Part shown: piece after piece, positions 16,749 to 30,478 of the stretch
How the letters are laid out: each line of letters starts with the position of its first letter
Numbering within the stretch: position 1 is the first letter of the stretch
Origin: Corynebacterium urogenitale
GTDB taxonomy: Bacteria > Actinomycetota > Actinomycetes > Mycobacteriales > Mycobacteriaceae
Reading direction: 5' to 3'
Assembly (NCBI RefSeq): GCF_009026825.1
Contig: NZ_CP045032.1
Location: 496,001 to 560,000 of the forward strand
Length of the DNA stretch: 64,000 bases
Position numbers and translations under genes: made by a program
The notes under the pieces: model-generated
What the model was told of the DNA's origin: nothing
What the model saw: the letters and a program-made list of their open reading frames with translations, nothing else
Database searches by the model: none

Positions 16749-17306
16749 ATGGCAAAGAAAGCAAAGTTCACGCTGCAATCTGACCTTTCCGTCGAGCAGC
16801 TGCATGCCGTCTTGAGTTCGGAGCGATACCTCATCAGCAAGGATGAGATGGAGGATTCGCACAAGGCTGACATCGTCGACTCCCATTACGACGTGAGGGA
16901 GGACGGGGTGGTGGCTTCCAAAGTTCGCATGCGATCCCGGCCAGATGCTGGCGTCGAACGTAATCAGGGTTCGGAAGAAGCAGAGCAGCAGACGCCGCGG
17001 CCCATGGAGATCGAGCAGACCACGCACGTTGCACCCTGCGGTAGTGACAAGAAAGGTACGGGTTTCCGCGTCTCAACGATCACATCGCTGCCGGGAAACA
17101 TAGGCAGCATTTTCACGGAGATGGATGCCACTCCAGACGCGGCAGCTGACGGCGATCCTGCACGGCCTGGCAGTGATGTTCACGTGGAAGTGAAGGTGGA
17201 GGTCAAGATTCCGATCGTGGGCGGAAAGCTTGCCAAGCAGTTGTTGGGAAATTCAGAGGAAACTGTCAGCAAGGGGTTGCGTCGTGCGGCTCGTTTAGCT
17301 GAGTAG
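16749..17306 (+). CDS. DUF2505 family protein
   Basis: 185 aa. Begins 'MAKKAKFTLQSDLSVEQLHAVLSSERYL', the usual opening of DUF2505, a START/SRPBCC-like fold common in mycolata, given here from residue 1 in outline. The C-terminus 'KIPIVGGKLAKQLLGNSEE' is the conserved family tail. A variable middle (residues 70-100) is rich in acidic and Gln residues. Function is unknown; a lipid- or ligand-binding role is only suggested by the fold. Likely co-transcribed with the crotonase, 4 nt upstream. Confidence 0.75.
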   Translation: MAKKAKFTLQSDLSVEQLHAVLSSERYLISKDEMEDSHKADIVDSHYDVREDGVVASKVRMRSRPDAGVERNQGSEEAEQQTPRPMEIEQTTHVAPCGSDKKGTGFRVSTITSLPGNIGSIFTEMDATPDAAADGDPARPGSDVHVEVKVEVKIPIVGGKLAKQLLGNSEETVSKGLRRAARLAE

Positions 17307-17316
17307 GAACTCGCGA

Positions 17317-17353
17317 ACAGGCGGAGAGGAAACGCATTCTCCCGCCTGTTTCT
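17317..17353 (+). terminator. Terminator after the DUF2505 gene
   Basis: AACAGGCGG pairs with CCGCCTGTT, followed by TCTGC; the loop is purine-rich. The T-run is short. Confidence 0.6.
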
Positions 17354-17417
17354 GCATGTCAGAGGCATTGTTTTGGTTGGCTCTGGACTGAACGCAGCCT
17401 CTTCGTCTAAAAAATGT

Positions 17418-17457
17418 AGGGGCTTATTTTGGGGGTGATGTGGGGGTGGTCTATACT
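17418..17457 (+). promoter_or_regulatory. ramA promoter with three G-boxes (probable RamA sites)
   Basis: AGGGGC (17418-17423), TGGGGGT (17430-17436) and TGGGGGT (17441-17447) match the RamA half-site (A/C/T-G4-6-T/C) and are spaced 11-12 bp, one DNA turn. TATACT at 17452-17457 is a good -10. The boxes cover the -35, fitting the negative autoregulation known for ramA in C. glutamicum. The 5' leader would be about 155 nt. Confidence 0.65.
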
Positions 17458-17619
17458 CACCACAGACATGTCACCCAGAGATTGACCTTCCCCCAAGTTG
17501 GTGCCCTAGGACATGGGTAGCGGATGCGCGTTACCGTGCCGAAGCACCAGCGCCGGGGACTGAGCGAGAGCGTCCTGCCATCTGACGAAGGCCGGATGAC
17601 GTGAAAAGGGAGTGAGTCC

Positions 17620-18471
17620 GTGGAGCAGCAGCGCCATCGCGACGATGATGATGCGATTTTTTCCGCGCTGAATTCGTTGAAGAATGCCACCGGTATTCCT
17701 GCGACGATGTATGGAGCGTGTTTCCCCGATGGGAAATTGAGGATCACGAATTGGGTGGGGCTGCGAACTCCTGCACTCCATGGCCTTGAGGTGCCTCCCG
17801 GAGCGGGCGTGGGTGGCCGCGTTATGACCACTCGCCGTCCAGTGGGCGTATCCGATTACACCCGGGCGAAGTCCATCACTCACGAATTCGATCGCCATAT
17901 TCACGATGAGGGTATGCATTCCATAGTTGCTGTTCCGGTGATCGTCAATCGTGAGATGAAGGGTGTGCTGTACGCCGGTGTGCACTCCCGTGCTCGCATG
18001 GGCGATAAAGTGCTGGAAGAGGTGACGATGACTGCGCGTTGCCTGGAGCAGGAGCTGGCAGTTAACGAAGCTATGCGCCGCGCAGATTCCGGGCGTTCCA
18101 CCGCTGCAGGCGGTAATAAGCAGGTGCGCTCGATGTCCGGAGCGGAATGGGAACAGGTGCGGTCGACGCACTCCAAGCTGCGTATGCTCGCCAATAGGGT
18201 CAACGACGAAAGTCTGCGCCGTGATCTCGAAGTCCTTTGTGACCAGATGGTCTCCCCGGTGCGGGTGAAGCAGACCACTAAACTCTCTGCACGCGAATTG
18301 GATGTTTTGGCCTGTGTTGCCCTCGGACACACGAACGTGGAAGCCGCAGCGGAGATGGGCATTGGCGCCGAGACTGTCAAGTCCTACCTGCGTTCCGTGA
18401 TGCGCAAGCTCGGCGCTCACACCCGCTACGAAGCAGTGAATGCCGCTCGCCGTATTGGCGCCCTGCCTTGA
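17620..18471 (+). CDS. ramA: LuxR-type regulator of acetate metabolism RamA
   Basis: 283 aa from a GTG start with AAAAGGGAG upstream. A GAF-like sensor domain fills residues 1-150 ('GVGGRVMTTRRPVGVSDYTRA'), and a LuxR HTH fills residues 215-283 ('LSARELDVLACVALGHTNVE', 'TVKSYLRSVMRKLGAHTRY'). The whole chain resembles C. glutamicum RamA, the activator of acetate, TCA and glyoxylate genes including gltA. In this window actA, gltA, rpf and ramA itself are possible targets. It stands alone between two terminators. Confidence 0.95.
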   Translation: MEQQRHRDDDDAIFSALNSLKNATGIPATMYGACFPDGKLRITNWVGLRTPALHGLEVPPGAGVGGRVMTTRRPVGVSDYTRAKSITHEFDRHIHDEGMHSIVAVPVIVNREMKGVLYAGVHSRARMGDKVLEEVTMTARCLEQELAVNEAMRRADSGRSTAAGGNKQVRSMSGAEWEQVRSTHSKLRMLANRVNDESLRRDLEVLCDQMVSPVRVKQTTKLSARELDVLACVALGHTNVEAAAEMGIGAETVKSYLRSVMRKLGAHTRYEAVNAARRIGALP

Positions 18472-18492
18472 TCGCCCGGTGAATCCGAGCTC

Positions 18493-18525
18493 AGCGCGTA
18501 GATAGTGAAATCTACGCGCTTTTCT
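18493..18525 (+). terminator. Terminator of ramA
   Basis: AGCGCGTAGAT pairs perfectly with ATCTACGCGCT around AGTGAA, followed by TTTCTTATT. Confidence 0.9.
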
Positions 18526-18541
18526 TATTAGGGTGGGGGAT

Positions 18542-19798
18542 GTGAAAGAGAGCTTCCTTGTTCATGGTGGGACGCGTCTACAGGGCGCGGTAAAGGTCAC
18601 GGGCGCAAAGAATAGCGTGTTGAAGTTAATGTCCGCAGCGCTGCTAGCGCCCGGCAGGACAACGCTGACGAACTGCCCGGAGATCGCAGATGTGCCGTAC
18701 ATGGCGGAGGTGTTGCGCGGCCTTGGTTGTGACGTGGAGCTCGACGGGGATACGGTACGCATCGACACCCCCGAAGTAGTGGAATACGACGCAGATTTTG
18801 ATGCGGTGCGACAATTCCGAGCATCCGTTGCTGTACTCGGGCCTTTGACTGCCCGACGCCATCGTGCCCGTGTGGCGCTGCCAGGTGGCGACGCCATTGG
18901 CTCCCGCCCATTGGACATGCATCAGTCGGGCCTAGAAAAAATGGGGGCCGCGACGCGCATTGAGCATGGGTGCGTGGTGGCGGAAGCTGAGTCTATGCAC
19001 GGCGCCAAGATTAAGTTGGATTTCCCTTCGGTGGGAGCGACGGAAAACATTCTCACGGCAGCGGTACTGGCTGAAGGGACGACCGTTCTGGATAATGCTG
19101 CGCGCGAGCCGGAGATTGTGGATCTCTGCAATTTCCTCAATGAGATGGGTGCGAAGGTCGAAGGCGGGGGTTCGAACACCATCACCGTGGAGGGAGTGGA
19201 ACGCCTGACTCCTGTCGAACACGAGGTAGTGGGGGACCGCATCGTTGCTGGAACCTGGGCATACGCGGCGGCTATTACCCAAGGTGATATCACCGTCGGA
19301 GGTATTGACCCGGCGCACCTGCATTTGGTCTTGGGCAAGTTGAAGTTGGCGGGGGCGCAGGTGGAGACGTATCCCACCGGCTTCCGAGTGGTGCAAAACA
19401 GCAAGCCGACCGCAGTTGACTACCAGACGTTGCCCTTCCCTGGATTCCCAACGGATCTACAGCCTCTTGCGATCGCACTATGCGCAGTGAGTGAAGGCAT
19501 GTCTGTGATTACGGAGAACATCTTCGAATCCCGTTTCCGTTTTGTCGACGAGATGATGCGTTTGGGTGTTGATGCTTCTATCGACGGTCACCACGTAGTG
19601 ATCCGTGGAGGAAGGCAATTGTCCTCTGCACCGGTGTGGTCATCCGATATTCGCGCCGGCGCGGGGCTTGTCCTTGTGGGCTTGGTTGCCGATGGGGTTA
19701 CTGAAGTGCACGACGTCTATCACATTGACCGCGGCTACCCAGGCTTTGAGGAGCAACTCAATGCGCTTGGCGCCAAGGTCGAGCGCGTGCAGCGCTAG
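18542..19798 (+). CDS. murA: UDP-N-acetylglucosamine 1-carboxyvinyltransferase
   Basis: 418 aa from the GTG at 18542, chosen because GGGTGGGGG precedes it and the length then equals C. glutamicum MurA; a GTG at 18533 would add three residues. The first committed step of peptidoglycan synthesis, adding enolpyruvate to UDP-GlcNAc. '[13 protein letters not shown]' near residue 23 and '[20 protein letters not shown]' near residue 302 are family motifs. The active-site loop reads '[13 protein letters not shown]', with Asp117 where E. coli has Cys115, the change that makes M. tuberculosis MurA insensitive to fosfomycin. Confidence 0.95.
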   Translation: MKESFLVHGGTRLQGAVKVTGAKNSVLKLMSAALLAPGRTTLTNCPEIADVPYMAEVLRGLGCDVELDGDTVRIDTPEVVEYDADFDAVRQFRASVAVLGPLTARRHRARVALPGGDAIGSRPLDMHQSGLEKMGAATRIEHGCVVAEAESMHGAKIKLDFPSVGATENILTAAVLAEGTTVLDNAAREPEIVDLCNFLNEMGAKVEGGGSNTITVEGVERLTPVEHEVVGDRIVAGTWAYAAAITQGDITVGGIDPAHLHLVLGKLKLAGAQVETYPTGFRVVQNSKPTAVDYQTLPFPGFPTDLQPLAIALCAVSEGMSVITENIFESRFRFVDEMMRLGVDASIDGHHVVIRGGRQLSSAPVWSSDIRAGAGLVLVGLVADGVTEVHDVYHIDRGYPGFEEQLNALGAKVERVQR

Positions 19799-19927
19799 CC
19801 CGGTGCCCCGCACAGCGCCGGAACCCAACCTGAGGCCGAGCTGCTAGGCGCCAGCGTGTTGGGTGTTGAGTTTGTGGGTGTTGTGTTGCTCAACAATGTG
19901 TGTGAAAACGTGGTCTGAGCTGGGAAG

Positions 19928-19956
19928 TTGTGTAACTGACCGGTGGTGTGTACATT
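19928..19956 (+). promoter_or_regulatory. Candidate rRNA operon promoter
   Basis: TTGTGT (19928-19933), a 17-bp spacer and TACATT (19951-19956). It lies about 600 bp before 16S, where corynebacterial rrn promoters are expected. The 755-nt stretch between murA and 16S has no gene; TTGACC at 20016 may belong to a second promoter whose -10 is not clear. Confidence 0.5.
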
Positions 19957-20161
19957 TAATCGAGTCAGCGCGACCGACACCGTCTGAAACGGTGGCAGGA
20001 AAACAGGCCCTGACATTGACCACAACGTCGTCCGAGTTGGTGTGGTTGTTCAATAAGATTTCATCTGCAGTTTGCTTTGAAGCAATGTGATGATCTAGAC
20101 TCGGAATTCCGTCACGAAGACAAGCATAGCGATGCTGTTGTGTGTGGCTTTGTGTGCGAAT

Positions 20162-20185
20162 GTTGTTTGAGAACTCAATAGCGTG
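20162..20185 (+). promoter_or_regulatory. rrn leader antitermination/processing box
   Basis: GTTGTTTGAGAACTCAATAG (from 20162) matches the boxA-containing leader element of actinobacterial rRNA operons. A second copy of GTTGTTTGAGAACT lies in the 16S-23S spacer. Confidence 0.7.
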
Positions 20186-20553
20186 ATGAACCAAGTTATT
20201 TTTGGATTCCACAGTGCCGGCTGACAGTGATGTGTTGGTTGGTGTCACGGACAAACCAAGCATGACTAATCCGCCAAGTTTTTGGTGTTCACTGCCTGTT
20301 CATACAGCCAGGTGGTGTGGGTGTTAGTTTGTGTGTTGATGGTGCGCACCGAGTCTGCTGTAACGAGCAGATTTTAGTTGTGTGAAACGTAATCAACGTG
20401 CCCCGTATTTTCACGTTGGGGTGGTTGTCTACTGTGGCTGATGTACTGGAGGTCCACCCCCGTGGGCTGGTGATGGTCATCAGGATTATTTTTTAATTGT
20501 CAGTAGTTTTATTTATTTTTGCCAGTTTTTGGCTCTTTGTAGTGCTGAAAATG

Positions 20554-25480
<4,927 letters not shown>

Positions 25481-25597
25481 CTTGTTGTGAGCTTTGTTGC
25501 GTAAGTGTAGATAATCGCGTTTGCTGTGCAGTGTCTGGGACAACACGGTCACTGGCTGCCTTTTGGTGGTGGTTGGGTGTTTGTTCTTGTTTGTTTT

Positions 25598-25713
25598 GTC
25601 GGTGGTTTTAGCGGCGGGGTCACGCCCGGTCCCTTTCCGAACCCGGAAGCTAAGCCTGTCTGCGCCGATGGTACTGCACCTGGGAGGGTGTGGGAGAGTA
25701 GGTCACCGCCGGC
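25598..25713 (+). rRNA. rrf: 5S ribosomal RNA
   Basis: About 116 nt. CGCCCGGTCCCTTTCCGAAC and GGAAGCTAAGCC are typical, with GGGAGAGTAGGTCACCGCC at the 3' end pairing with the 5' GTCGGTGG. It lies about 120 nt after 23S. Confidence 0.93.
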
Positions 25714-25742
25714 TTTATACCTTTGTTGTTTGTGGAGTGTGG

Positions 25743-25771
25743 GAGAAGAACCTGTTTGGGGTTTTTCTTCC
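25743..25771 (+). terminator. Probable rRNA operon terminator
   Basis: GAAGAACC pairs imperfectly with GGTTTTTCTTC around TGTTTGG; T-rich 3' side. Confidence 0.5.
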
Positions 25772-25917
25772 ATGCTCCACTTTCGCATACCCAAAAACTT
25801 TTTCTCCGATTTAATGCCGACATTGCTGTTTCATCGCTAGGCAACCACTCTGTGCCTTAATTCCACGTATTGTCGATATGTAAAATCTTTCGACACTACA
25901 GGCGAGATCAGGACATC

Positions 25918-26706
25918 ATGAGTGATATGTCTACACCATCAGGCGGATTAACGAATCAAAGCGGTACTGGAGGTGCAGGGCAACCAGCCGCCCGTGCCGT
26001 CAACCTAGTCAAAACCTACGGCAGCGGCGACACTGAGGTTAAAGCTCTGGATAACGTCTCAGTGGAATTCGCCAAACACGAATTCACTGCAATCATGGGA
26101 CCCTCCGGTTCCGGTAAGTCCACTCTCATGCATTGCATGGCTGGGTTGGACTCGGCCACGGGTGGCGAAACGTACATCGGCGATACCGATCTGACCAATC
26201 TCAAAGACAAAGAGCTGACTCAGCTCCGGCGCGACCGTCTAGGTTTTATCTTCCAGTCCTTCAATCTGTTGCCGACGTTGAACGCCAAAGAGAACATCAC
26301 TCTGCCGACCGATATTGCCGGCAAAAAAATGCACGAGAAATGGTTCAACGAAGTAACAGTTCGTCTGGGTCTTAGTCAGCGTCTTCGTCACCGCCCTTCG
26401 GAACTCTCCGGCGGCCAGCAACAGCGCGTTGCTTGCGCCCGCGCCCTTGTCTCCCGCCCTGAAATCATCTTCGGCGATGAACCAACTGGCAACCTCGATT
26501 CGAATAGCTCAGTTGAGGTGTTGAATATTCTTCGCACTGCCGTTGACAAGGACAATCAAACGGTGGTGATCGTCACCCATGATCCGCGTGCCGCCTCCTA
26601 TTCTGATCGCGTTGTTTTCCTAGCAGACGGAAAAATCGTCGATGAGCTTCGCAATCCCACCGTCGACGAGATCCTGTCAACCATGACCAGCATTGAGGAT
26701 TACTGA
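25918..26706 (+). CDS. MacB/LolD-type ABC transporter ATPase
   Basis: 262 aa from the ATG at 25918 (AGGA 6 nt upstream). Walker A is GPSGSGKST near residue 62, the signature [15 protein letters not shown] near residue 163, and Walker [14 protein letters not shown] near residue 183. The GNLDS form is typical of the MacB/LolD/FtsE group that works with FtsX-like permeases and drives export or extraction from the membrane rather than import. It is followed 5 nt later by the permease gene. The Gly/Thr-rich N-terminal tail of 25 residues is longer than usual. Confidence 0.88.
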   Translation: MSDMSTPSGGLTNQSGTGGAGQPAARAVNLVKTYGSGDTEVKALDNVSVEFAKHEFTAIMGPSGSGKSTLMHCMAGLDSATGGETYIGDTDLTNLKDKELTQLRRDRLGFIFQSFNLLPTLNAKENITLPTDIAGKKMHEKWFNEVTVRLGLSQRLRHRPSELSGGQQQRVACARALVSRPEIIFGDEPTGNLDSNSSVEVLNILRTAVDKDNQTVVIVTHDPRAASYSDRVVFLADGKIVDELRNPTVDEILSTMTSIEDY

Positions 26707-26711
26707 TACCC

Positions 26712-29303
26712 ATGCCATCCACCGGTGCTGCAATGCGCAAGGTATCCATCCGGAACCTGCTCGCACATAAGATCCGTTTCATTCTCACGGTTCTTTCGAT
26801 TGTCTTGGGAACCGCCTTCATTGCCGGCAGTTTCATGTTCACGAATTCCATGTCAAAGACTTTCGACACCATTGCGGAGTCCAGTTATGCAGATGTGGAT
26901 GCCGTCGTTAATCCCGAACGCCAAGGGGGGAGCGCACTCGACCAAGAATTTCGCGAAAAACTAGCCAAGGATCCTGAAGTTGCTCAGGTTAACGTCTCGC
27001 AACAAAAGAGCGTCATCATTGCAAAGCAGGATCACGAACTGTTGAATTCGGGCGGTGCTCCGTCTGTTGTCATGCCTTATTACCCGGAGGCTCAGTCGGT
27101 AACTGAACCAATGGTTCTCGTTGACGGTCGAGCTCCTCGCGGCGCAGAGGAGATCATCCTTAATCAGTCTGCAGCGGAGCGTAATAACGTGTCCGTTGGC
27201 GATGAACTGACCCTTGTCGATCCCAATGGTCGCCATCAGGTGACTGTTGCAGGCTTGTACACCATCGAACTAGAGGTCGGTGGATTCATCGGGGTGGCTA
27301 TGGATGAGCCTGCGTATTTTCAGACCTTCCGTCCGGATGGTGCAGTTCAAGAACTGGCGTTGAGCGCCAAGGCGATGCCATCTGACCGCTTTGTTGATTA
27401 CCTCAAAGAGAAGTACCCCGGTGCGGAGTTCCGCACGGGTAGCTCTGTGGCGCAAGAGACGACTGATCAGGTTAATCAGGCACTGAGCTTCGTGAACTAT
27501 TTCCTCATTGCGTTCGGACTCATTGCGTTGCTCGTTGGCACGTTCATCATCGCTAATACTTTTTCGATGATCGTGGCGCAGCGGATGCGCGAGTTCGCCT
27601 TGCTGCGCTCTCTGGGAACATCTCAACGCCAGTTGACCTCCTCGGTTGTCTTCGAAGCCTTAGTCGTGGGCGTCATCGGTTCCGTTCTGGGCATCCTGGC
27701 TGGCGCAGGATTAGTTCGTCTCATTTACTGGGGCATGTCGAAGGCTGGCCTTGGCTTGCCGGATGCTGGCGTGCAGTTGACTCCTCTGTCTGTGGCCGCT
27801 CCTGTGTTGCTTGGTGTGGTGGTGACCGTGCTGAGTGCGTGGGCACCGGCTCGGCGCGCGGGTAAGGTTCGTCCGGTGGAGGCGATGCGTTCCGGCGATG
27901 CGTCATCCTCCAGTTCGCTGAAGCTCCGCACGGTACTTGGGTTGCTTGGCATCATCGCTGGTGTGGTCGCCGCCGTGCTCGGAGGGTGGAGTATGACCGA
28001 CGCCAGCACGGGCCAGCGCGCGAGCGTAGTTGGATTCGGAGCACTCTTGCTGATCGTGGGGACCTTCTTGGTGCTGCCTGCTGTCTCCATCGCTGTAGTG
28101 GGATTAATCGGCAAAATCATCGGTGCTCCATTTGGTGCTGTCGGCAGGCTGGCGTCGACGAATTCTCAGCGCAACCCCCGGCGAACGGCGACAACGGCCT
28201 TCGCTCTAACCCTGGGCATTGCGCTCGTCGCGGTGATTGGCATCTTCGGTGCGACGATGAAGAATTCCGTCTCCGAGCTTACGGAGTCTTCTGTTACCAG
28301 TGATTACGTCGTCTCTGGTCCACCCCAGGCGAATTTTCCTGTTCCCCGAGAAGTAGTTGGGACGGTGCGGGGCGTACCGTCCGTCAAGGATGCGGTGAGT
28401 GTGGGAAATGCGCCGATTGCGGTCGGTGATATTTCTGCTGTGCCGGGCCATCCGTTGAATTCGGTGGTGGATGGTAACCCAGGAGCTGTTTTCGCGACGG
28501 CTGCTGTGGATGGCGACCTCAGCCTCTCCAAGCCGGGTGTTCTCATCGATGAGACCGTGGCTGGGGAGAAGAACCTCACCGTCGGGGATATGGTTCCACT
28601 GAACTTCGGTGTCTCGGAGTCACTCACCTTAACGGAGGTGCCGGTGCTGGGTATCTATGAACCCAACCCACTGCTGGGGCCAGCTGTGATTAGTCAGTCC
28701 GCGATCGAGCAAGGTAAGGAATCCACACCGCAGTTGGCAGGCAATGACTCCCTCAATGCCAGTGTTTTCCTACTGGCGGTTTCTGGGCAAAAGGGCGCTG
28801 ACAAGGATCAGCTGCGAGAGCAGCTCGAAGACGCGGTGGAGGACTACCTTGTCGTTCAGGTGCTCACAACGCAGGAATTTGCCGGCACGCAGGCTACTGT
28901 CATTGACCAGCTGCTCAACATTCTCTATAGCTTGTTGGCGCTCGCAATTATCGTTGCCGTGCTTGGCATCATCAATACCCTGGCGCTGAATGTGGTCGAG
29001 CGCCGCCAGGAGGTGGGGATGCTGCGAGCTGTTGGCACAAAACGGAGCCAGATACGAGGCATGATCACGCTGGAGGCAGTGCAAATCGCTCTCTTTGGTG
29101 CGCTCGTGGGAGTGGGATTAGGCCTGTTCCTCGGCTGGGCTTTTGTTACTGCCCTCGGTGACAATGGATTGGGTTCCGTCGTTATTCCGTGGAGTCAGGT
29201 CGGGCTGATGATAGGCGGTTCGGCAGTTGTCGGTATCGTCGCTGCTGTGTGGCCAGCGATGAAGGCAGCGAAGACGCCTCCTTTGGAAGCGATCGCTGAT
29301 TAG
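26712..29303 (+). CDS. Large FtsX/MacB-type ABC permease (two FtsX domains)
   Basis: 863 aa; an ATG at 26733 (residue 8) is an alternative start. One membrane segment near residue 25 ('FILTVLSIVLGTAFIAGSFM'), a MacB-like periplasmic domain to about residue 250, an FtsX domain with three helices (about 260-395), two more helices (about 400-470), another extracytoplasmic domain, and a second FtsX domain at about 740-855 ('VVERRQEVGMLRAVGTKRSQ'). It partners with the ATPase 5 nt upstream. Substrate unknown; relatives export lipids, peptides or drugs, or signal envelope stress. Confidence 0.85.
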   Translation: MPSTGAAMRKVSIRNLLAHKIRFILTVLSIVLGTAFIAGSFMFTNSMSKTFDTIAESSYADVDAVVNPERQGGSALDQEFREKLAKDPEVAQVNVSQQKSVIIAKQDHELLNSGGAPSVVMPYYPEAQSVTEPMVLVDGRAPRGAEEIILNQSAAERNNVSVGDELTLVDPNGRHQVTVAGLYTIELEVGGFIGVAMDEPAYFQTFRPDGAVQELALSAKAMPSDRFVDYLKEKYPGAEFRTGSSVAQETTDQVNQALSFVNYFLIAFGLIALLVGTFIIANTFSMIVAQRMREFALLRSLGTSQRQLTSSVVFEALVVGVIGSVLGILAGAGLVRLIYWGMSKAGLGLPDAGVQLTPLSVAAPVLLGVVVTVLSAWAPARRAGKVRPVEAMRSGDASSSSSLKLRTVLGLLGIIAGVVAAVLGGWSMTDASTGQRASVVGFGALLLIVGTFLVLPAVSIAVVGLIGKIIGAPFGAVGRLASTNSQRNPRRTATTAFALTLGIALVAVIGIFGATMKNSVSELTESSVTSDYVVSGPPQANFPVPREVVGTVRGVPSVKDAVSVGNAPIAVGDISAVPGHPLNSVVDGNPGAVFATAAVDGDLSLSKPGVLIDETVAGEKNLTVGDMVPLNFGVSESLTLTEVPVLGIYEPNPLLGPAVISQSAIEQGKESTPQLAGNDSLNASVFLLAVSGQKGADKDQLREQLEDAVEDYLVVQVLTTQEFAGTQATVIDQLLNILYSLLALAIIVAVLGIINTLALNVVERRQEVGMLRAVGTKRSQIRGMITLEAVQIALFGALVGVGLGLFLGWAFVTALGDNGLGSVVIPWSQVGLMIGGSAVVGIVAAVWPAMKAAKTPPLEAIAD

Positions 29304-29347
29304 CACTGGAGAGTAGAAGGCGTTGGGGTGTTCTTTAGAATGGTGCC

Positions 29348-30361
29348 ATGAGTGAGAACACCATGAGTGAGAGCACCTCAGAGCAGTCTGATCAGAATCG
29401 ACAGCCACTGACGCAGCAACCGAATTCGGACATCGTCAACCTCCCGCATTCCGGTCCTCGCGATGTACAGGAAGGCGTGGAGCCCCTGACACCGGAGCAG
29501 CAGGTACGCCAGCTCTCTGACTTTTTCGAGGATAATTACCCGGATCTCTACGCCTCCATGACCACGGATGAGGGTCACCCCTACACTTCCAAAGGCACGA
29601 ACGTTCCAGTGGAACTGAAAGAGCACACGGAGCGCATGTGGGCCAAGATTCCAGACCTCATGACCCATTCCAGCTTGCTCGTGCTGGGGGCGGGGCTGGA
29701 CCATGCCATGCCCCACACCGCGTTCATTAAGACTGGTCCGTCCGCGGAACCCGCTTCCATTCCTGGTTTGCCAGAAGGGGTGCGCGGTACCCTCCTGACT
29801 CCTTCGCGTTCAACCGGTGCGATCGCTGTCTCTCTGCATGGAGGTCCGGGCTGGTTTGGTGATGGAATGAGTCACGATCAACTGTGGCTGCCTCTGTTTG
29901 CTGCTCTCGCGGAGCAGTCGGGTGTGACCGTGGTTGATCTGACTTATCCACTTCCGGGTGCGGGTGCATGGGATACGACGCAAGCCGTGGTCGCTGAGGC
30001 TGTGCGTGCCATTGCAGCTGCTCAAGAGACCGTAGTGGATAGTCCAACGACCGTGGGGCTCATAACATTCGGTACAGGCTTCGTGGCGGCACAACAGGTG
30101 CTGTCCGAGGTAGATTTTCACCTTGTGTTGACTCCGCGCATTCCCGAAGGTTTTACCGCCGATCCGAATGGGCCGAAGACAATGGTGAGTGTGGCACAAC
30201 TGGATACGCGTGGAACGTCCGCTGAGGATGTGCGCGATTGGTTCGATGCGCATGGCCTCGATTACAACTTTCGGGCGTACCCTTCGGAGCATCTCATTGC
30301 GGCGCCGGCGGTGTGGCGCGAACGTGTACTCGATGCCGCGGAATGGCTCGCCTCGCAGTAA
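29348..30361 (+). CDS. Alpha/beta-hydrolase-like protein, probably without a nucleophile
   Basis: 337 aa. After a hydrophilic tail and helical region (residues 1-120) comes a hydrolase-like domain with the oxyanion segment 'AVSLHGGPGWFGDGMSHDQL' and a nucleophile-elbow segment 'LITFGTGFVAAQQ'. The expected G-x-S-x-G serine is missing: the elbow reads T-F-G-T-G, so activity as an esterase is doubtful unless Thr serves. 'AYPSEHLIAAPAVWRE' has a His where the catalytic His is expected. Start uncertain (29348 or 29366). It follows the exporter by 44 nt and may belong to that operon. Confidence 0.6.
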   Translation: MSENTMSESTSEQSDQNRQPLTQQPNSDIVNLPHSGPRDVQEGVEPLTPEQQVRQLSDFFEDNYPDLYASMTTDEGHPYTSKGTNVPVELKEHTERMWAKIPDLMTHSSLLVLGAGLDHAMPHTAFIKTGPSAEPASIPGLPEGVRGTLLTPSRSTGAIAVSLHGGPGWFGDGMSHDQLWLPLFAALAEQSGVTVVDLTYPLPGAGAWDTTQAVVAEAVRAIAAAQETVVDSPTTVGLITFGTGFVAAQQVLSEVDFHLVLTPRIPEGFTADPNGPKTMVSVAQLDTRGTSAEDVRDWFDAHGLDYNFRAYPSEHLIAAPAVWRERVLDAAEWLASQ

Positions 30362-30421
30362 CCTTCTCCGGAAGGAATGCGCGGGGGTAAGTGGGGGCTC
30401 GCAGGTTCCACCTCGCCTTGT

Positions 30422-30440
30422 TTTATTGTTGAACAATAAA
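30422..30440 (+). promoter_or_regulatory. Operator upstream of the NRAMP-family gene
   Basis: TTTATTGTT-G-AACAATAAA is a perfect 9-bp inverted repeat with a one-base centre. Its core TTGTTSAACAA also occurs at 32518 before gntR and at 36920 before pxpA. It is a probable site for the neighbouring GntR/FCD repressor. Confidence 0.75.
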
Positions 30441-30445
30441 TTAGA

Positions 30446-30459
30446 GTGATCCGCATCAC
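30446..30459 (+). promoter_or_regulatory. Possible GlxR site
   Basis: GTGA-N6-TCAC (in context AGTGA…TCACG) matches eight of ten bases of the GlxR/CRP consensus TGTGA-N6-TCACA. It lies between the operator and the ribosome site, so binding would block transcription. Confidence 0.4.
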
Positions 30460-30478
30460 GCAAGAGGAAGGTGCGAGT

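Noticed and set aside
20045..20056. A GntR-type operator in the rrn leader (TTGTTCAATAA)
   Set aside because: Only half of the palindrome is present and there is no functional link to the pxp regulon.
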